DNA of 41,286 nt from Saprospiraceae bacterium (GTDB lineage: Bacteria > Bacteroidota > Bacteroidia > Chitinophagales > Saprospiraceae), in contig JANQRV010000296.1 of the NCBI GenBank assembly GCA_028284395.1, positions 1 through 41,286 on the forward strand. Reading direction: 5' to 3'. The notes beneath the pieces are model-generated. The model was not told where the DNA came from. It saw nothing but the letters and a program-made list of their open reading frames with translations, and searched no databases. Each line of letters opens with the position of its first letter. Position 1 is the first letter of the stretch. This document shows positions 32,647 through 41,286 of the stretch, in pieces. The position numbers were made by a program, and so were the translations under genes.

Positions 32647-34944
32647 TCAAAGATTCAACCAATAGGTAAGTTTGGCAACCAAAGTTCGGTTCCTTCCAAA
32701 AAATTGCGAAAAGGAATCTACCAGATAATTATCGGTATAGACGATAAAGAAATCAGAAACTGGTTGGAAGCGCCATTGAAATCGGGCGTTAATGTTTAGA
32801 TTGTCGAATTGATTGTTGTATTGAACAAAAGTAGTCAGGAAAACTTTTTTCGAAAACGTAAAATCGAATTTGGGCCCGACGAGCCAGATGTCGACTGCCT
32901 TAAATGGTGTATCCAGATCAACATGGTTATAATCCCAACTCATCCCGACAGACCCAAAGGGTTGAATTCGATAGTTCAACGTACCGGCCAAACCCACTCT
33001 AAAACCATTAAAAAACTGACCAATAACGGGTTGTAGCTCATAAGACAACCGTTTCCTTTCATCTGATTCGTAGCTGGCCGTAAATTCAATGAAGTGAAAA
33101 TTGGTGCCGGCTGGTAAAAAAACATCTTTGTCTTGTAGGTTTGTCGGGTCAAAGTCATTGAGAATGGTCAAGTCATTTTCGGTCACCATCAGTTCTCCAT
33201 TCGTGTTATTCCTGAATCTGAATTCCCAAGTAGCTTCGATTTGTCTTTCTGATAAATTAAATCTTCCAACACTAAATTGCCGGTCGGCCTTCCCCATTTC
33301 GAGAAAGAAGCGAGTGTCAACACTAATGCTGTGCTGGTTTACAAAACTATTCTGAGGATAAAAATACAGTTGGAATTCTGGACTCATCAAAAAATAGTCC
33401 TTTCGGGGTGCAAAACCGACCTCGACATTATAGCCATTGCCAATGGCAAGGTGTGCCCATTCCAGTCGGTATCGTCTCCGGAGGTATTCCACTTGGAAGC
33501 CGTGAGCAAATTCATTCTCGGATTCAAGCGGACTGAACACCCGATGATAGAAGGTTTTTCCCGTCCAGCGATTATCGGCCGAAGCCAATCGATATTCGAT
33601 GCCGGCCACGCGATTGTAATCGTTAAAAGTGGAGCCATTTTGTTTGAACTCATCTCCGTCGATGGCCTGTTTGTTCACGAATATGAATGAAACGTTGGAA
33701 CGGTCAAAGACTTTTTGTTGCAGGGCAGCAACGCTATAATTGAATCCCGGCAGGTTATTTTCTTCTAATTTAGAAGTCTGCATATTCAAAAGACCCAATC
33801 GAAAATTTTCATTGAGTTTACCACTTAGTCTTAGGCCATATAGGATTGGAGTCTGAACGTTGACACCGGTTTCTGGGTCGATCTCTATTCCAATTCGACG
33901 AGAAAAGAATGGATTATTACGAGCAAGGCCAAAACTGCCAAATAAATCTGCATTCTCTATGAAGAATTGGCGTTTTTCAGGAAAGAAAAGCTCAAACCTG
34001 CTCAGGTCAGTTACCTGTTCGTCCACTTCTACCTGTGAAAAATCCGGATTAACTGTAATGTCAAGATTCAATCCAGATGTAATGGCGATCTTGGCATCAC
34101 CGCCAAAGTCTCCAATTAGTTGGGCACTTTTCTGTTCCGCTATAGTAAAATCTCGGCTGACATTGGTTGTCACATATGGAATGATAGAAACATTAGATCC
34201 TGCTTTATCCAGGGGTTCTTCCCAAATGATGTCTCCCATGAAGGAGAGATCCATGATAATATAGTTTTGCGGGATATTTGTCCATGTGGTCATTTCATTG
34301 TAGTCGGTATCATTGCGATAACAATTGAAACGCCACCTGGTGCTGCCCGCATTGAATCGGAGTGTCTTAAATGGAATGGCGAATTCTGCCGTCCAGTAAT
34401 TTTCATGAATCACAGCATCTCCGTTCCACTTATTGTCCCAAGACGAATTGAAATCAGTTCTTTGCCGCCCTCCGTTCGCGATCAAGGCTTCTCTACGCAC
34501 TCCCAGTGGGTTGATGCCAAAAACAAAGGCATTGGTTTTGTCATTGTAGGTATCAAAAAGCAACGTAAGGTTGTCATTTCCACCAAAGGTATAGTCTCGC
34601 TTCAGGGACGGGATGACGTATTCATTTGTCTTACTGTAACATTTTACTCCTACGTATAAGATGGATTCGTCATAGGTCATAATGATTTCAGTGGGGCCCA
34701 TAGCCAGTGAAGAGTCCGTTGGGAAATACTGCCAGAAGTTGTCAGCTTTGCCACTGATGGCCCAAACGGCTTCATCCAATCGTCCATCCACTGTAATTCT
34801 TTCTGCCGTCTTTTTGATTCGAATTTCAGGATAGGTAAATCCCCGGTTAGACGGTTCATTTGAGGTTTGCTGACCAACAACCGGCAGGATGATGCCAAGA
34901 GTAAATACCAGCATGTAGAGGGTAAATGATAAAAGTCGTCCCAT
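32647..34944 (-). CDS. DUF5916 / CBM9-like outer-membrane protein
   Basis: 765 aa with a signal peptide ending near VVGQ at residue 25. An N-terminal CBM9-like module (about 40-250) has ITVDGRLDEAVWAIS, MTYDESILYVGVKCYS and FDTYNDKTNAFVFGINPLG. The rest is the DUF5916 region, with FFPEKRQFFIENADLFG at about 325-345 and then many amphipathic strands, probably a large outer-membrane barrel, ending YWLNL. Found almost only in Bacteroidota and a few relatives; function unknown, possibly surface binding or uptake of peptides or sugars. It is the last gene of the DPP-GGT operon, 12 bases after the GGT-family gene. Confidence 0.9.
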   Translation of the reverse strand: MGRLLSFTLYMLVFTLGIILPVVGQQTSNEPSNRGFTYPEIRIKKTAERITVDGRLDEAVWAISGKADNFWQYFPTDSSLAMGPTEIIMTYDESILYVGVKCYSKTNEYVIPSLKRDYTFGGNDNLTLLFDTYNDKTNAFVFGINPLGVRREALIANGGRQRTDFNSSWDNKWNGDAVIHENYWTAEFAIPFKTLRFNAGSTRWRFNCYRNDTDYNEMTTWTNIPQNYIIMDLSFMGDIIWEEPLDKAGSNVSIIPYVTTNVSRDFTIAEQKSAQLIGDFGGDAKIAITSGLNLDITVNPDFSQVEVDEQVTDLSRFELFFPEKRQFFIENADLFGSFGLARNNPFFSRRIGIEIDPETGVNVQTPILYGLRLSGKLNENFRLGLLNMQTSKLEENNLPGFNYSVAALQQKVFDRSNVSFIFVNKQAIDGDEFKQNGSTFNDYNRVAGIEYRLASADNRWTGKTFYHRVFSPLESENEFAHGFQVEYLRRRYRLEWAHLAIGNGYNVEVGFAPRKDYFLMSPEFQLYFYPQNSFVNQHSISVDTRFFLEMGKADRQFSVGRFNLSERQIEATWEFRFRNNTNGELMVTENDLTILNDFDPTNLQDKDVFLPAGTNFHFIEFTASYESDERKRLSYELQPVIGQFFNGFRVGLAGTLNYRIQPFGSVGMSWDYNHVDLDTPFKAVDIWLVGPKFDFTFSKKVFLTTFVQYNNQFDNLNINARFQWRFQPVSDFFIVYTDNYLVDSFSQFFGRNRTLVAKLTYWLNL

Positions 34945-34956
34945 GTTTGTTTTTAG

Positions 34957-36801
34957 TTACCAGGCGATGCCATAATCATCACCAAAATTACTGGCACCTC
35001 CCCAGAAAGAACCATTTTTCCAATCAAAGAAAATTGCGTTGATCGGACCGGATGTGTGGGTTTTAAATTCCATTTTATACCCCATTTGCTGAAGTGCCTT
35101 ACGTGTCCAGGGGGGAGTGGAGTCGTGGAGCTGGATAAAACCCGGACGAGTTTCGTGCTTGCCAAAAGAACCTCGCATCTGAAAGCTATTGATATTGGCG
35201 GCTTCTACGGCTTCCTGCACATTCATACCAAATTCAACCATGTTCAGGAAAAACTGCAACAGGTTTTGATCCTGCGAGTCACCGCCCTGCACGGCAAAAG
35301 AAAGATATGGCTTCCCCTCTTTTATGGCCATGGCCGGAGTGAGGGTAGCACGAGGCCGTTTGCCGGGGGCAATCACATTGTATGGGTTTTCACTTTCCTC
35401 CAGAACGAAACTCTGCAGGCGCTGACTCATGCCCACTCCAGTATTGCCCGCAACACAAGCGGGAATCCATCCCCCAGACGGAGTGATGGAAACGACCCAA
35501 CCATCTTTATCCGCAGCCTGGATACTCGTGGTTCCGGCATAGAAGTCTTCTCTAAATTGTTGATCGAGGGCTTTTTGGCGATCATTTTCAAGTAAGGTGG
35601 TTTTGTTCCACTTCTCGAGAAAGTGTAAGAATGGATTTTTCCCACCCTGAAATGGGTAAGGGTCTCCCGGGCCAGCTTGGGTATCATTCTTTTCCCAATT
35701 AATTTCTTTCGTACGTTCTTTAGCATACTCCTTTGATAACAACCCTTCAATGGGTTCTTCCGGCGGAAAATAAGGATCTCCGTAGTAAAAGTCGCGGTCT
35801 GCAAACGCCATATTCATTACCTGGTAAAGGAGATGGATGTAGCGTGCGCTATTGTACCCCATCGATTTCAGGTCAAAGTTTTCCAACATATTAAGAGCCT
35901 GCAGCATTACGGGGCCCTGAACCCAGGAGGTAAGTTTATACACTTCTATGTCTTTGTATTTCGACATGACGGGTTCCTCAATATGTAATTTCCAGTTGGC
36001 AAGATCTTCCATCGTAATTAATCCCCCTTGTTCTTGACAACCCCGAACGAATTCCTCGGCAATATCCCCCTTGTAAAATCGCTCCATGGCGGCATAGATA
36101 GCTTCCTTGCGGGACTTTCCCGCTTTCAAAGCATCGGACTCCGTTTTGACCAGTTTTTGGAGGGTCTTTAAGAGATCTTTCTGGACGAAAATTTCTCCCT
36201 GTTTCGGGGCCGGTCCTTCTTGTTCGGAGTGGGGTAGAAATATTTTTCCGGAATAAGGCCATTTCTTGATTTTTTCTGCATTTGCATTGATGCGGCGGAC
36301 TGCATCTGCTTCTATAGGGTAGCCTTCCGCCATTTGCATTGCAGGGGCCAAAACTTCATGCAGGCTTAAGGTGCCATACTCTGCCAACATGGTCATCAAG
36401 CCCGCAGGAGTACCTGGTGTAACGGCCGCCAAGGGGCCGTATTCTGGTGGATAACTTAAGCCGATTTTTTTGAAAAATTCCGGTGTAGCTCCGGACGGTG
36501 CAGCTCCTAAAGCGTTAATGCCGATTACTTTTTTGGTATGTGGATTGTAGATCAAAGCTTGAGTTTCTCCTCCCCAGCTCAGAACGTCCCACATTGTACA
36601 GGTCGCTGCTAACATCGCACAGGAAGCATCGACTGCGTTCCCTCCCTTATGAAAAATCGCACTACCGGCAGTAGCGGCCAAAGGTTTTCCGGTAATGGCG
36701 ACCCAATGCTTTCCATGAAGAATAGGTTTTTCTGTTCTCTGGCCCTGCGCCGGCAAATAAATGCAAAGCGCTAGTGAAAGGGCGATGATTGATTTGTACA
36801 T
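34957..36801 (-). CDS. Gamma-glutamyltransferase-family Ntn hydrolase
   Basis: 614 aa, signal peptide ending near AQGQ. It is the family precursor cleaved before the nucleophile Thr424 in YAGTTSIQAADKDGWVVS, giving large and small subunits. N-terminal motifs TAGSAIFHKGGNAVDASCAM and GPLAAVTPGTPAGLMTML are normal. Two features differ from true GGTs. The substrate-carboxylate Arg of the FREMAP-type motif is absent (NALGAAPSGATPEF, 96-109), and the MDDF and SPGG motifs are replaced by QRLQSF and GGDSQDQ. The latter pattern occurs in oxamate- or acylase-like relatives, so glutathione may not be the substrate. Encoded two bases after the DPP-IV-like peptidase. Confidence 0.9.
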   Translation of the reverse strand: MYKSIIALSLALCIYLPAQGQRTEKPILHGKHWVAITGKPLAATAGSAIFHKGGNAVDASCAMLAATCTMWDVLSWGGETQALIYNPHTKKVIGINALGAAPSGATPEFFKKIGLSYPPEYGPLAAVTPGTPAGLMTMLAEYGTLSLHEVLAPAMQMAEGYPIEADAVRRINANAEKIKKWPYSGKIFLPHSEQEGPAPKQGEIFVQKDLLKTLQKLVKTESDALKAGKSRKEAIYAAMERFYKGDIAEEFVRGCQEQGGLITMEDLANWKLHIEEPVMSKYKDIEVYKLTSWVQGPVMLQALNMLENFDLKSMGYNSARYIHLLYQVMNMAFADRDFYYGDPYFPPEEPIEGLLSKEYAKERTKEINWEKNDTQAGPGDPYPFQGGKNPFLHFLEKWNKTTLLENDRQKALDQQFREDFYAGTTSIQAADKDGWVVSITPSGGWIPACVAGNTGVGMSQRLQSFVLEESENPYNVIAPGKRPRATLTPAMAIKEGKPYLSFAVQGGDSQDQNLLQFFLNMVEFGMNVQEAVEAANINSFQMRGSFGKHETRPGFIQLHDSTPPWTRKALQQMGYKMEFKTHTSGPINAIFFDWKNGSFWGGASNFGDDYGIAW

Positions 36802-36803
36802 AT

Positions 36804-38864
36804 TTATGGCTTAATTTCATTTGCTTTGCCAAACCCATGTTTACGCCAAAAATTCCGACTTAAGTTTCGGCTGTGGATACGTTTGTTCCCACCCCAGCCA
36901 TGGCGACCTCCTGGATATACCATCATCTCGAAATCTTTTCCCTCTTCCTGTAGCTTGCTGATTAATTGTATGGATTGTTGCAAGTGAACATTGTCGTCAA
37001 CCGTACCGTGTATGATCAGGAGTTTACCCTTTAGCTTAGACGCATGGGACATGACGGCACCTTGTTCATACCCTTCCGGATTGGCTTGTGGAGTATCCAT
37101 GTAGCGCTCGGTATAAATATTATCGTATAATCTCCAATCTGTGACCGAAGCACTGGCAATGCCGTGGGTGAAGTAGTCAGAAGCGTAGGTCAATGCCATG
37201 GCAGCCATATAGCCCCCGTAGCTCGACCCTTGAATCCCTACTTTATTGGCGTCGATAAAAGGGTGCTGTCTGAGCCATTTCACTGCTTCGATGTAGTCAT
37301 TCATTTCCCACTTACCCAGGTTTCGGTGCATGTAGTCCAAGCCTTTCTTGCCAAATTTGCCGGATCCGCGATGGTCTACACTAAATATAATGACTCCTTC
37401 GCGGACCATTGGATCATAACTGAAAGAATTGAATCGGTTATAAACAGTTCCGGCATCCGGACCGCCATAGATTCTGAATACAACCGGATATTTTTTGTTT
37501 TTATCAAAATTAGCAGGCAATACCCAATAGGCAGGCAAATTGAATCCATCAGAAGTAGGGATCGTAAATAATTCTGCTTTAATATTACCAGCCATATTGG
37601 GATTATCAGCCTGGCCGATAATCGTCCTTATCTTTTTCCCTTTGAGGTTATGGAGGTTCTTTTCCCCAGGATTGTTAAAGCTGGAATAACTGTCGACAAA
37701 ATAAGAACCCTCTGCAGAAAGAGCCGGGGAGTGCCAACCTTCACCACTGGTGAGTTGGCGCATTGGTTTTCCGGAGAAGTCCGTCAAAAACAGGTGTTGG
37801 TCCGTTGGGTTTTTCCCGGTGCCGAGAACGAATAGTTGATCCTTATCTTCGTCGATGTGAAGGATTGATTTAACACGCCAGTCGGCATTGGTGAGGTTGA
37901 TAGGAGGACTGCCATTAAGGTCGTGCAAGTAAATATTTGACCAACCATCACGGTCCGACTTTAGCAAAAATCTTTTTTCGTCGTCCAAGAAATGAATTTC
38001 CTCATAAAACTCGACCCAAGTAGGTTGTACTTCTTCATGAATCAGCTTGGATTGACCGCTGACAGGATCAGCGGAAAACATCTTCAAAGTATCCTGGTCC
38101 CGGTTTAGTTGCTGAAAAAGTAGCCGCTTGGAATCGGGAGTCCAGAAAACCCAAGCTGTGTATTCCATATCTTTGTCGGTTTCCACCCAGGTGATTTCAT
38201 CCGTTTCGAGGTGAGCAATTCCCAGCGAAACTTTTGGGTTGGGGTCACCGGATTTGGGGTACCTCGTTTCTTCCAGCATGCCATGCACGGGATCACTACC
38301 TTCATGATGGAAAATCGGGAATTCTGGAACGGGACTGTCATCGAATCTCAGAAAGGCGATCTTCTTGCTATCTTCAGACCAATAAAAGGCACGGTAGCGG
38401 GACCGACGTCCTAGGATCTCTTCGTAATATACCCATGACGCCCATCCATTGTAAATCAATGCTCCTCCGTCCCTAGTTAGTTGCCGTTCTGAGCCGGTGG
38501 TAATGTCGATGACATATAGGTTCTTATTTCGGGTAAAAGCTACTTGCTTTCGGTCCGGAGATAATGTTGGGTTGGAAGTTTGTTGTTCTTCTTTGGTCAA
38601 CTGCCGTTCTTTTTCCTCTTTTGAGCCTTTGTAATATAGGTGTCCTTCCTTTTGGAAAATATAGAATTCTCGCTCCTGATAATCTTCATGATTTTCCTTT
38701 ATGGTCTCTGTGCCGGTTTTTGCATTGACTAGGTAGGTGTTTCCTGCTTTGTGGATGAGGTAATTTTCATCGTCTTCCCAACCCCAAAATCGCAAGGATT
38801 CCTGCGCCCCGGTAAAAGAGTTGATGCCGGCAATGAAAGTGAGCAAAAGTGACAACCGCTTCAT
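36804..38864 (-). CDS. Secreted dipeptidyl peptidase IV-like S9 peptidase
   Basis: 686 aa from the ATG at 38862-38864, where the signal peptide MKRLSLLLTFIAGINSFTGAQ begins; a longer frame up to 38993 is open but overlaps the upstream gene. An eight-bladed propeller (about 30-430, with SPDRKQVAFTRNKNLYV and the DPP-IV-type EEILGRRSRYRAFYWSED, whose acidic pair binds the substrate N-terminus) precedes the hydrolase domain. The nucleophile is Ser548 in GSSYGGYMA, with Asp in HGTVDDNVH and His in YPGGRHGWGG. It removes dipeptides from peptide N-termini in the periplasm or at the surface. With the GGT-family enzyme and DUF5916 protein it forms a peptide-degrading operon. Confidence 0.95.
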   Translation of the reverse strand: MKRLSLLLTFIAGINSFTGAQESLRFWGWEDDENYLIHKAGNTYLVNAKTGTETIKENHEDYQEREFYIFQKEGHLYYKGSKEEKERQLTKEEQQTSNPTLSPDRKQVAFTRNKNLYVIDITTGSERQLTRDGGALIYNGWASWVYYEEILGRRSRYRAFYWSEDSKKIAFLRFDDSPVPEFPIFHHEGSDPVHGMLEETRYPKSGDPNPKVSLGIAHLETDEITWVETDKDMEYTAWVFWTPDSKRLLFQQLNRDQDTLKMFSADPVSGQSKLIHEEVQPTWVEFYEEIHFLDDEKRFLLKSDRDGWSNIYLHDLNGSPPINLTNADWRVKSILHIDEDKDQLFVLGTGKNPTDQHLFLTDFSGKPMRQLTSGEGWHSPALSAEGSYFVDSYSSFNNPGEKNLHNLKGKKIRTIIGQADNPNMAGNIKAELFTIPTSDGFNLPAYWVLPANFDKNKKYPVVFRIYGGPDAGTVYNRFNSFSYDPMVREGVIIFSVDHRGSGKFGKKGLDYMHRNLGKWEMNDYIEAVKWLRQHPFIDANKVGIQGSSYGGYMAAMALTYASDYFTHGIASASVTDWRLYDNIYTERYMDTPQANPEGYEQGAVMSHASKLKGKLLIIHGTVDDNVHLQQSIQLISKLQEEGKDFEMMVYPGGRHGWGGNKRIHSRNLSRNFWRKHGFGKANEIKP

Positions 38865-38892
38865 AGGTGATTTTTTCCCAAAATATAAAGAA

Positions 38893-39312
38893 TCAACGAT
38901 ATTCGACCATGAACGGTTTTTCCCTGGCGAACGCTTCGTTAAACTCCTTCCCTTTTCGTTTCCATTTTTCCGCGGCTTTTTCCGCTTCATCAAAGGTGTT
39001 GAAAAAACCCGCTAGTAGGAGTGCTTCTTCGTCGTGATCCGGGTTGATCCAAAGGAAGGTGCCTTTCGGTAAACGAAGTGGCACATCATCCCAGCTCATT
39101 TCCTCAAAACGAGCTAGCTGTACAACGTATAGACCAACTGGAACTCCTTTACCTGTGATCTCGGGTTTTGTACGGTCGGGAATTTCTTTGGATAGAAGAA
39201 AGTCCCCTCCCTTCGTTCGAAGCTTGGTAGCTTTTACTTGCGCCTGAGCCACATAAACTGATGAAAAAAGAAGAAAAAGTAATATGCTGGACTTTTTGAT
39301 GTGCAGTTTCAT
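38893..39312 (-). CDS. Exported SPOR-like domain protein
   Basis: 139 aa with a signal peptide ending near AQAQ at residue 25. The C-terminal 80 residues have the SPOR layout: GLYVVQLARFEEMSW (first strand), PKGTFLWINPDHDEEALLLAGFF, NTFDEAEKAAEKWKRKGKEF (helix) and AFAREKPFMVEYR (last strand). SPOR domains bind denuded peptidoglycan in division proteins. The match is by pattern only. It precedes the DPP-IV-like gene by 28 bases and is probably the first gene of that operon. Confidence 0.75.
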   Translation of the reverse strand: MKLHIKKSSILLFLLFSSVYVAQAQVKATKLRTKGGDFLLSKEIPDRTKPEITGKGVPVGLYVVQLARFEEMSWDDVPLRLPKGTFLWINPDHDEEALLLAGFFNTFDEAEKAAEKWKRKGKEFNEAFAREKPFMVEYR

Positions 39313-39408
39313 TTGAAATGTTTTGTTGTACTTTAATGAGTGCTTAATTTCTCTCCTAAAATAACAACTTCTTGAAAAAGTATCCTACTGGAACTCGAAA
39401 TTGAAAGC

Positions 39409-39416
39409 TATCTTTG
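39409..39416 (+). promoter_or_regulatory. Possible Bacteroidota -7 box for the SulP gene
   Basis: TATCTTTG matches TAnnTTTG, 64 bases before the ATG at 39480. A CTG at 39388-39390 lies at about the right distance for a degenerate -33 TTG box. Tentative. Confidence 0.35.
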
Positions 39417-39479
39417 CCCGAAATAAAGCAAATGCTTTTTCAAGGATTTTCGACTAGCCCTGGCACAAGCTAATCATCT

Positions 39480-41204
39480 ATGGAACTGAAGCGATTTTTA
39501 CCTATTATGGATTGGTTGCCGCAGTATAGACTGCGACATCTTCGTGGAGATTTTGCTGGAGGTTTAACGGTAGCAGTCATGCTGGTTCCCCAGGGAATGG
39601 CCTACGGTTTATTGGCCGGATTGCCCCCTATATACGGACTCTATGCAGGCATTGTTCCATTGCTGATTTATGCTGTAATGGGAACTTCCAGGCAACTTTC
39701 GGTTGGACCTGTTGCCCTGGTATCATTGGTGGTGCTCTCTGGATTAGGCCAATTTGCCGAGCCGATGACAAGCGAATTTATCGGGCTGGCAGTTACCATC
39801 GCTTTGTTGACTGGATTGATCCAAGTTTTATTAGGTATTTTTAAGGCTGGCTTTCTGGTGAATTTTCTTTCTCATCCTGTGATTTCAGGTTTTACCTCTG
39901 CTGCTGCACTTATCATTGCTTTTAGCCAAATGGGAAGTTTGCTTGGCGTCAGTGTCGAACGCTCCAATAAGGTTCACGAGATGCTCTACAGCATGTTAAG
40001 CCAAATCGGAGCCATACATTGGATGACGCTGTGGATTGGGTTAGGCGGTTTATTCCTGATGTTATTGTTAAAGCGATGGACACCTAGAGTGCCGGGAGCA
40101 TTGCTAACCATTGTACTGGGAGTATTGCTGGTATCATTTGGAGAACTGGACAAACAAGGAGTTGCGATAGTCGGAGAAGTGCCAGCCGGCCTTCCCCACT
40201 TTACCTTGCCTCTAATGAATCTTTCGCTTTTTGGGGAACTCCTACCGCTGGCTCTAACGATTTGCCTGATCAGCTTCATCGAGTCGATGGCGATTGCCAA
40301 AAGCATCGAGTCTAGGCATAAAACCTACAAGGTAAAGCCAGACCAAGAGTTAATAGCGTTAGGTGTTGCCAAAATCGGAGGTGCTTTTTTTCAAAGTTTT
40401 CCAACAACCGGTAGCTTTTCCAGGTCAGCTGTAAACGATGAGGCCGGGGCACAAACTGGAATGGCTTCCATTATTTCTGCTTTGATCATTTGCCTGACTT
40501 TGCTTTTTCTGACACCATTATTCTATTTTTTACCCAAAACACTTCTGTCGGCTATCATTTTACTGGCAGTAAGGAATTTGATCGACTTTCGAGAAGCGGT
40601 AGAATTGTGGCGCAATGACAAACGCGAATTCTTAATTCTTATCGTGACATTTATCAGCACCATTGGGTTCGGCATTATGAATGGCATTTTTGTTGGGGTG
40701 ATTCTATCATTAGCTATTATGATATACCGCAATTCCAAACCGCACATTGCCATTTTGGGACGCCTGCCAGGGACCCGTTCTTATCGGAATGTCAATCGAT
40801 TTGAGGAAGCGGAGCAACAAAAGGACATCATCATTTTTCGCTTCGATGCACAACTGTATTTTGGGAATGCTGAATTTTTTCGGACGGAAGTGGAGAGGCT
40901 GGTTGGCAATTCCGGTGGCGAACTAAAATTATTGGTACTGGATGCCTCCAGTATTCACGATATTGATAGCAGTGGTATTCACGTGCTCAAAGACATCGTT
41001 CTTTATTTGAAAAATACCGGCGTCAAGTTTTATGTGGCAGAAGTGATTGGCCCGGTGAGAGACATTTTATACAAAACCGGTTTAATGGATCAAATCGGAA
41101 AGGAAAATCAATTTTTATACGTTCACGATGCGATTGCCCACTATACGGATGATGAGGACAACTGGTCATCCAGTGCATTGCAGACAAATTTGGGCGATCA
41201 TTAG
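39480..41204 (+). CDS. SulP-family inorganic anion transporter with STAS domain
   Basis: 574 aa. About 12 to 14 membrane segments occupy residues 20-425, starting with the SulP signature GGLTVAVMLVPQGMAYGLLAGLPPIYGLYAG (27-57) and including GTSRQLSVGPVALVSLV and the FQSFPTTGSFSRSAVNDEAGAQT motif (about 302-324). A cytosolic STAS domain (about 440-560) ends the protein, with LVLDASSIHDIDSSGIHVLKDI carrying the conserved Asp and Ser. The family moves sulfate, bicarbonate or other anions, often with sodium or protons. The exact substrate is not given by sequence; no carbonic anhydrase or sulfate-assimilation gene is nearby. It stands alone. Confidence 0.95.
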   Translation: MELKRFLPIMDWLPQYRLRHLRGDFAGGLTVAVMLVPQGMAYGLLAGLPPIYGLYAGIVPLLIYAVMGTSRQLSVGPVALVSLVVLSGLGQFAEPMTSEFIGLAVTIALLTGLIQVLLGIFKAGFLVNFLSHPVISGFTSAAALIIAFSQMGSLLGVSVERSNKVHEMLYSMLSQIGAIHWMTLWIGLGGLFLMLLLKRWTPRVPGALLTIVLGVLLVSFGELDKQGVAIVGEVPAGLPHFTLPLMNLSLFGELLPLALTICLISFIESMAIAKSIESRHKTYKVKPDQELIALGVAKIGGAFFQSFPTTGSFSRSAVNDEAGAQTGMASIISALIICLTLLFLTPLFYFLPKTLLSAIILLAVRNLIDFREAVELWRNDKREFLILIVTFISTIGFGIMNGIFVGVILSLAIMIYRNSKPHIAILGRLPGTRSYRNVNRFEEAEQQKDIIIFRFDAQLYFGNAEFFRTEVERLVGNSGGELKLLVLDASSIHDIDSSGIHVLKDIVLYLKNTGVKFYVAEVIGPVRDILYKTGLMDQIGKENQFLYVHDAIAHYTDDEDNWSSSALQTNLGDH

Positions 41205-41264
41205 CCAATAGTCTTGTTCAAAAATAAGAAGTGATGATATGAAATTTAGTTTTTTGTGCTGATC

Positions 41265-41286
41265 CCCGCCTGACCGATCAGTCGGG
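41265..41286 (+). terminator. Hairpin after the SulP gene, at the window edge
   Basis: CCCG-C-CTGA (41265-41273) pairs with TCAG-T-CGGG (41278-41286) around the loop CCGA, with one mismatch. It lies 60 bases beyond the SulP stop. The window ends at the last stem base, so a following U-tract cannot be seen; terminator is the likely reading. Confidence 0.45.

Noticed and set aside
33277..33690. Plus-strand frame of 137 codons within the DUF5916 gene
   Set aside because: Antisense to a long, well-supported gene and without recognisable features.

Overview
The window looks like a chromosomal segment of a Bacteroidota bacterium, perhaps a free-living or marine Saprospiraceae/Cytophagales-like lineage. 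This is inferred from gene content: two S9 prolyl-oligopeptidase-type peptidases, a DUF5916/CBM9-like outer-membrane protein, a PorT/OmpW-like barrel, Tat-exported Gfo/Idh and TIM-barrel sugar enzymes, a DUF1080 3-keto-disaccharide hydrolase, few Shine-Dalgarno sites, and occasional TAnnTTTG -7 boxes. I see no rRNA, tRNA, CRISPR array, transposase or integrase. Most of the window is ordinary core or accessory metabolism in short, tightly packed operons.

Layout. 1-938: the 5' part of an unrecognised minus-strand gene that runs off the left edge, behind an ankyrin-repeat gene. 1798-6333: a GNAT acetyltransferase, a membrane class III nucleotide cyclase, a PaiB-like flavin-fold protein and a secreted S9 peptidase. 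6399-7421: an HtrA-like protease with no visible signal peptide. 7585-9743: a two-gene ATPase plus HNH nuclease operon of Septu (PtuA/PtuB) type, the most interesting locus here. 9753-13933: a Gfo/Idh - DUF1080 - ApbE - TIM-barrel operon that fits the 3-keto-glycoside route of sugar breakdown. 14090-17452: a Gfo/Idh - lipoprotein - polyprenyl glycosylphosphotransferase operon, probably for surface polysaccharide. 17487-19751: small membrane and lipoproteins around a MOSC and a DinB gene. 19966-21492: a secreted M20 peptidase. 21581-24306: a barrel - double zinc ribbon - ExbD-like - MotA/ExbB-like operon. 24647-26067: PadR and a coupled membrane protein behind a double palindromic operator. 26109-31075: an M20 peptidase, a thiolase homologue that has lost its catalytic residues, a FadJ-like bifunctional enzyme and a small protein. 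31386-32617: a PAS protein coupled to a metallo-beta-lactamase-fold hydrolase. 32647-39312: a SPOR-like protein, DPP-IV-like peptidase, gamma-glutamyltransferase-family hydrolase and DUF5916 protein. 39480-41204: a SulP anion transporter.

Main discovery candidates. (1) The PtuB-like HNH nuclease carries what reads as a complete LysM domain, inserted inside the zinc-binding nuclease core between its second and third cysteine motifs. A carbohydrate-binding-type fold inside a cytosolic anti-phage-type nuclease would be a new architecture as far as I know. (2) The thiolase beside the FadJ-like enzyme has all its catalytic signatures replaced (nucleophile Cys to Glu, GHP to GAP, NEAF to YDPF, C-terminal Cys to Pro) yet has an intact reading frame, so it is probably a conserved pseudoenzyme. 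(3) A stator-like proton-channel pair is encoded with a zinc-ribbon protein and an outer-membrane barrel, and the ExbD-like subunit ends in an atypical beta-rich domain.
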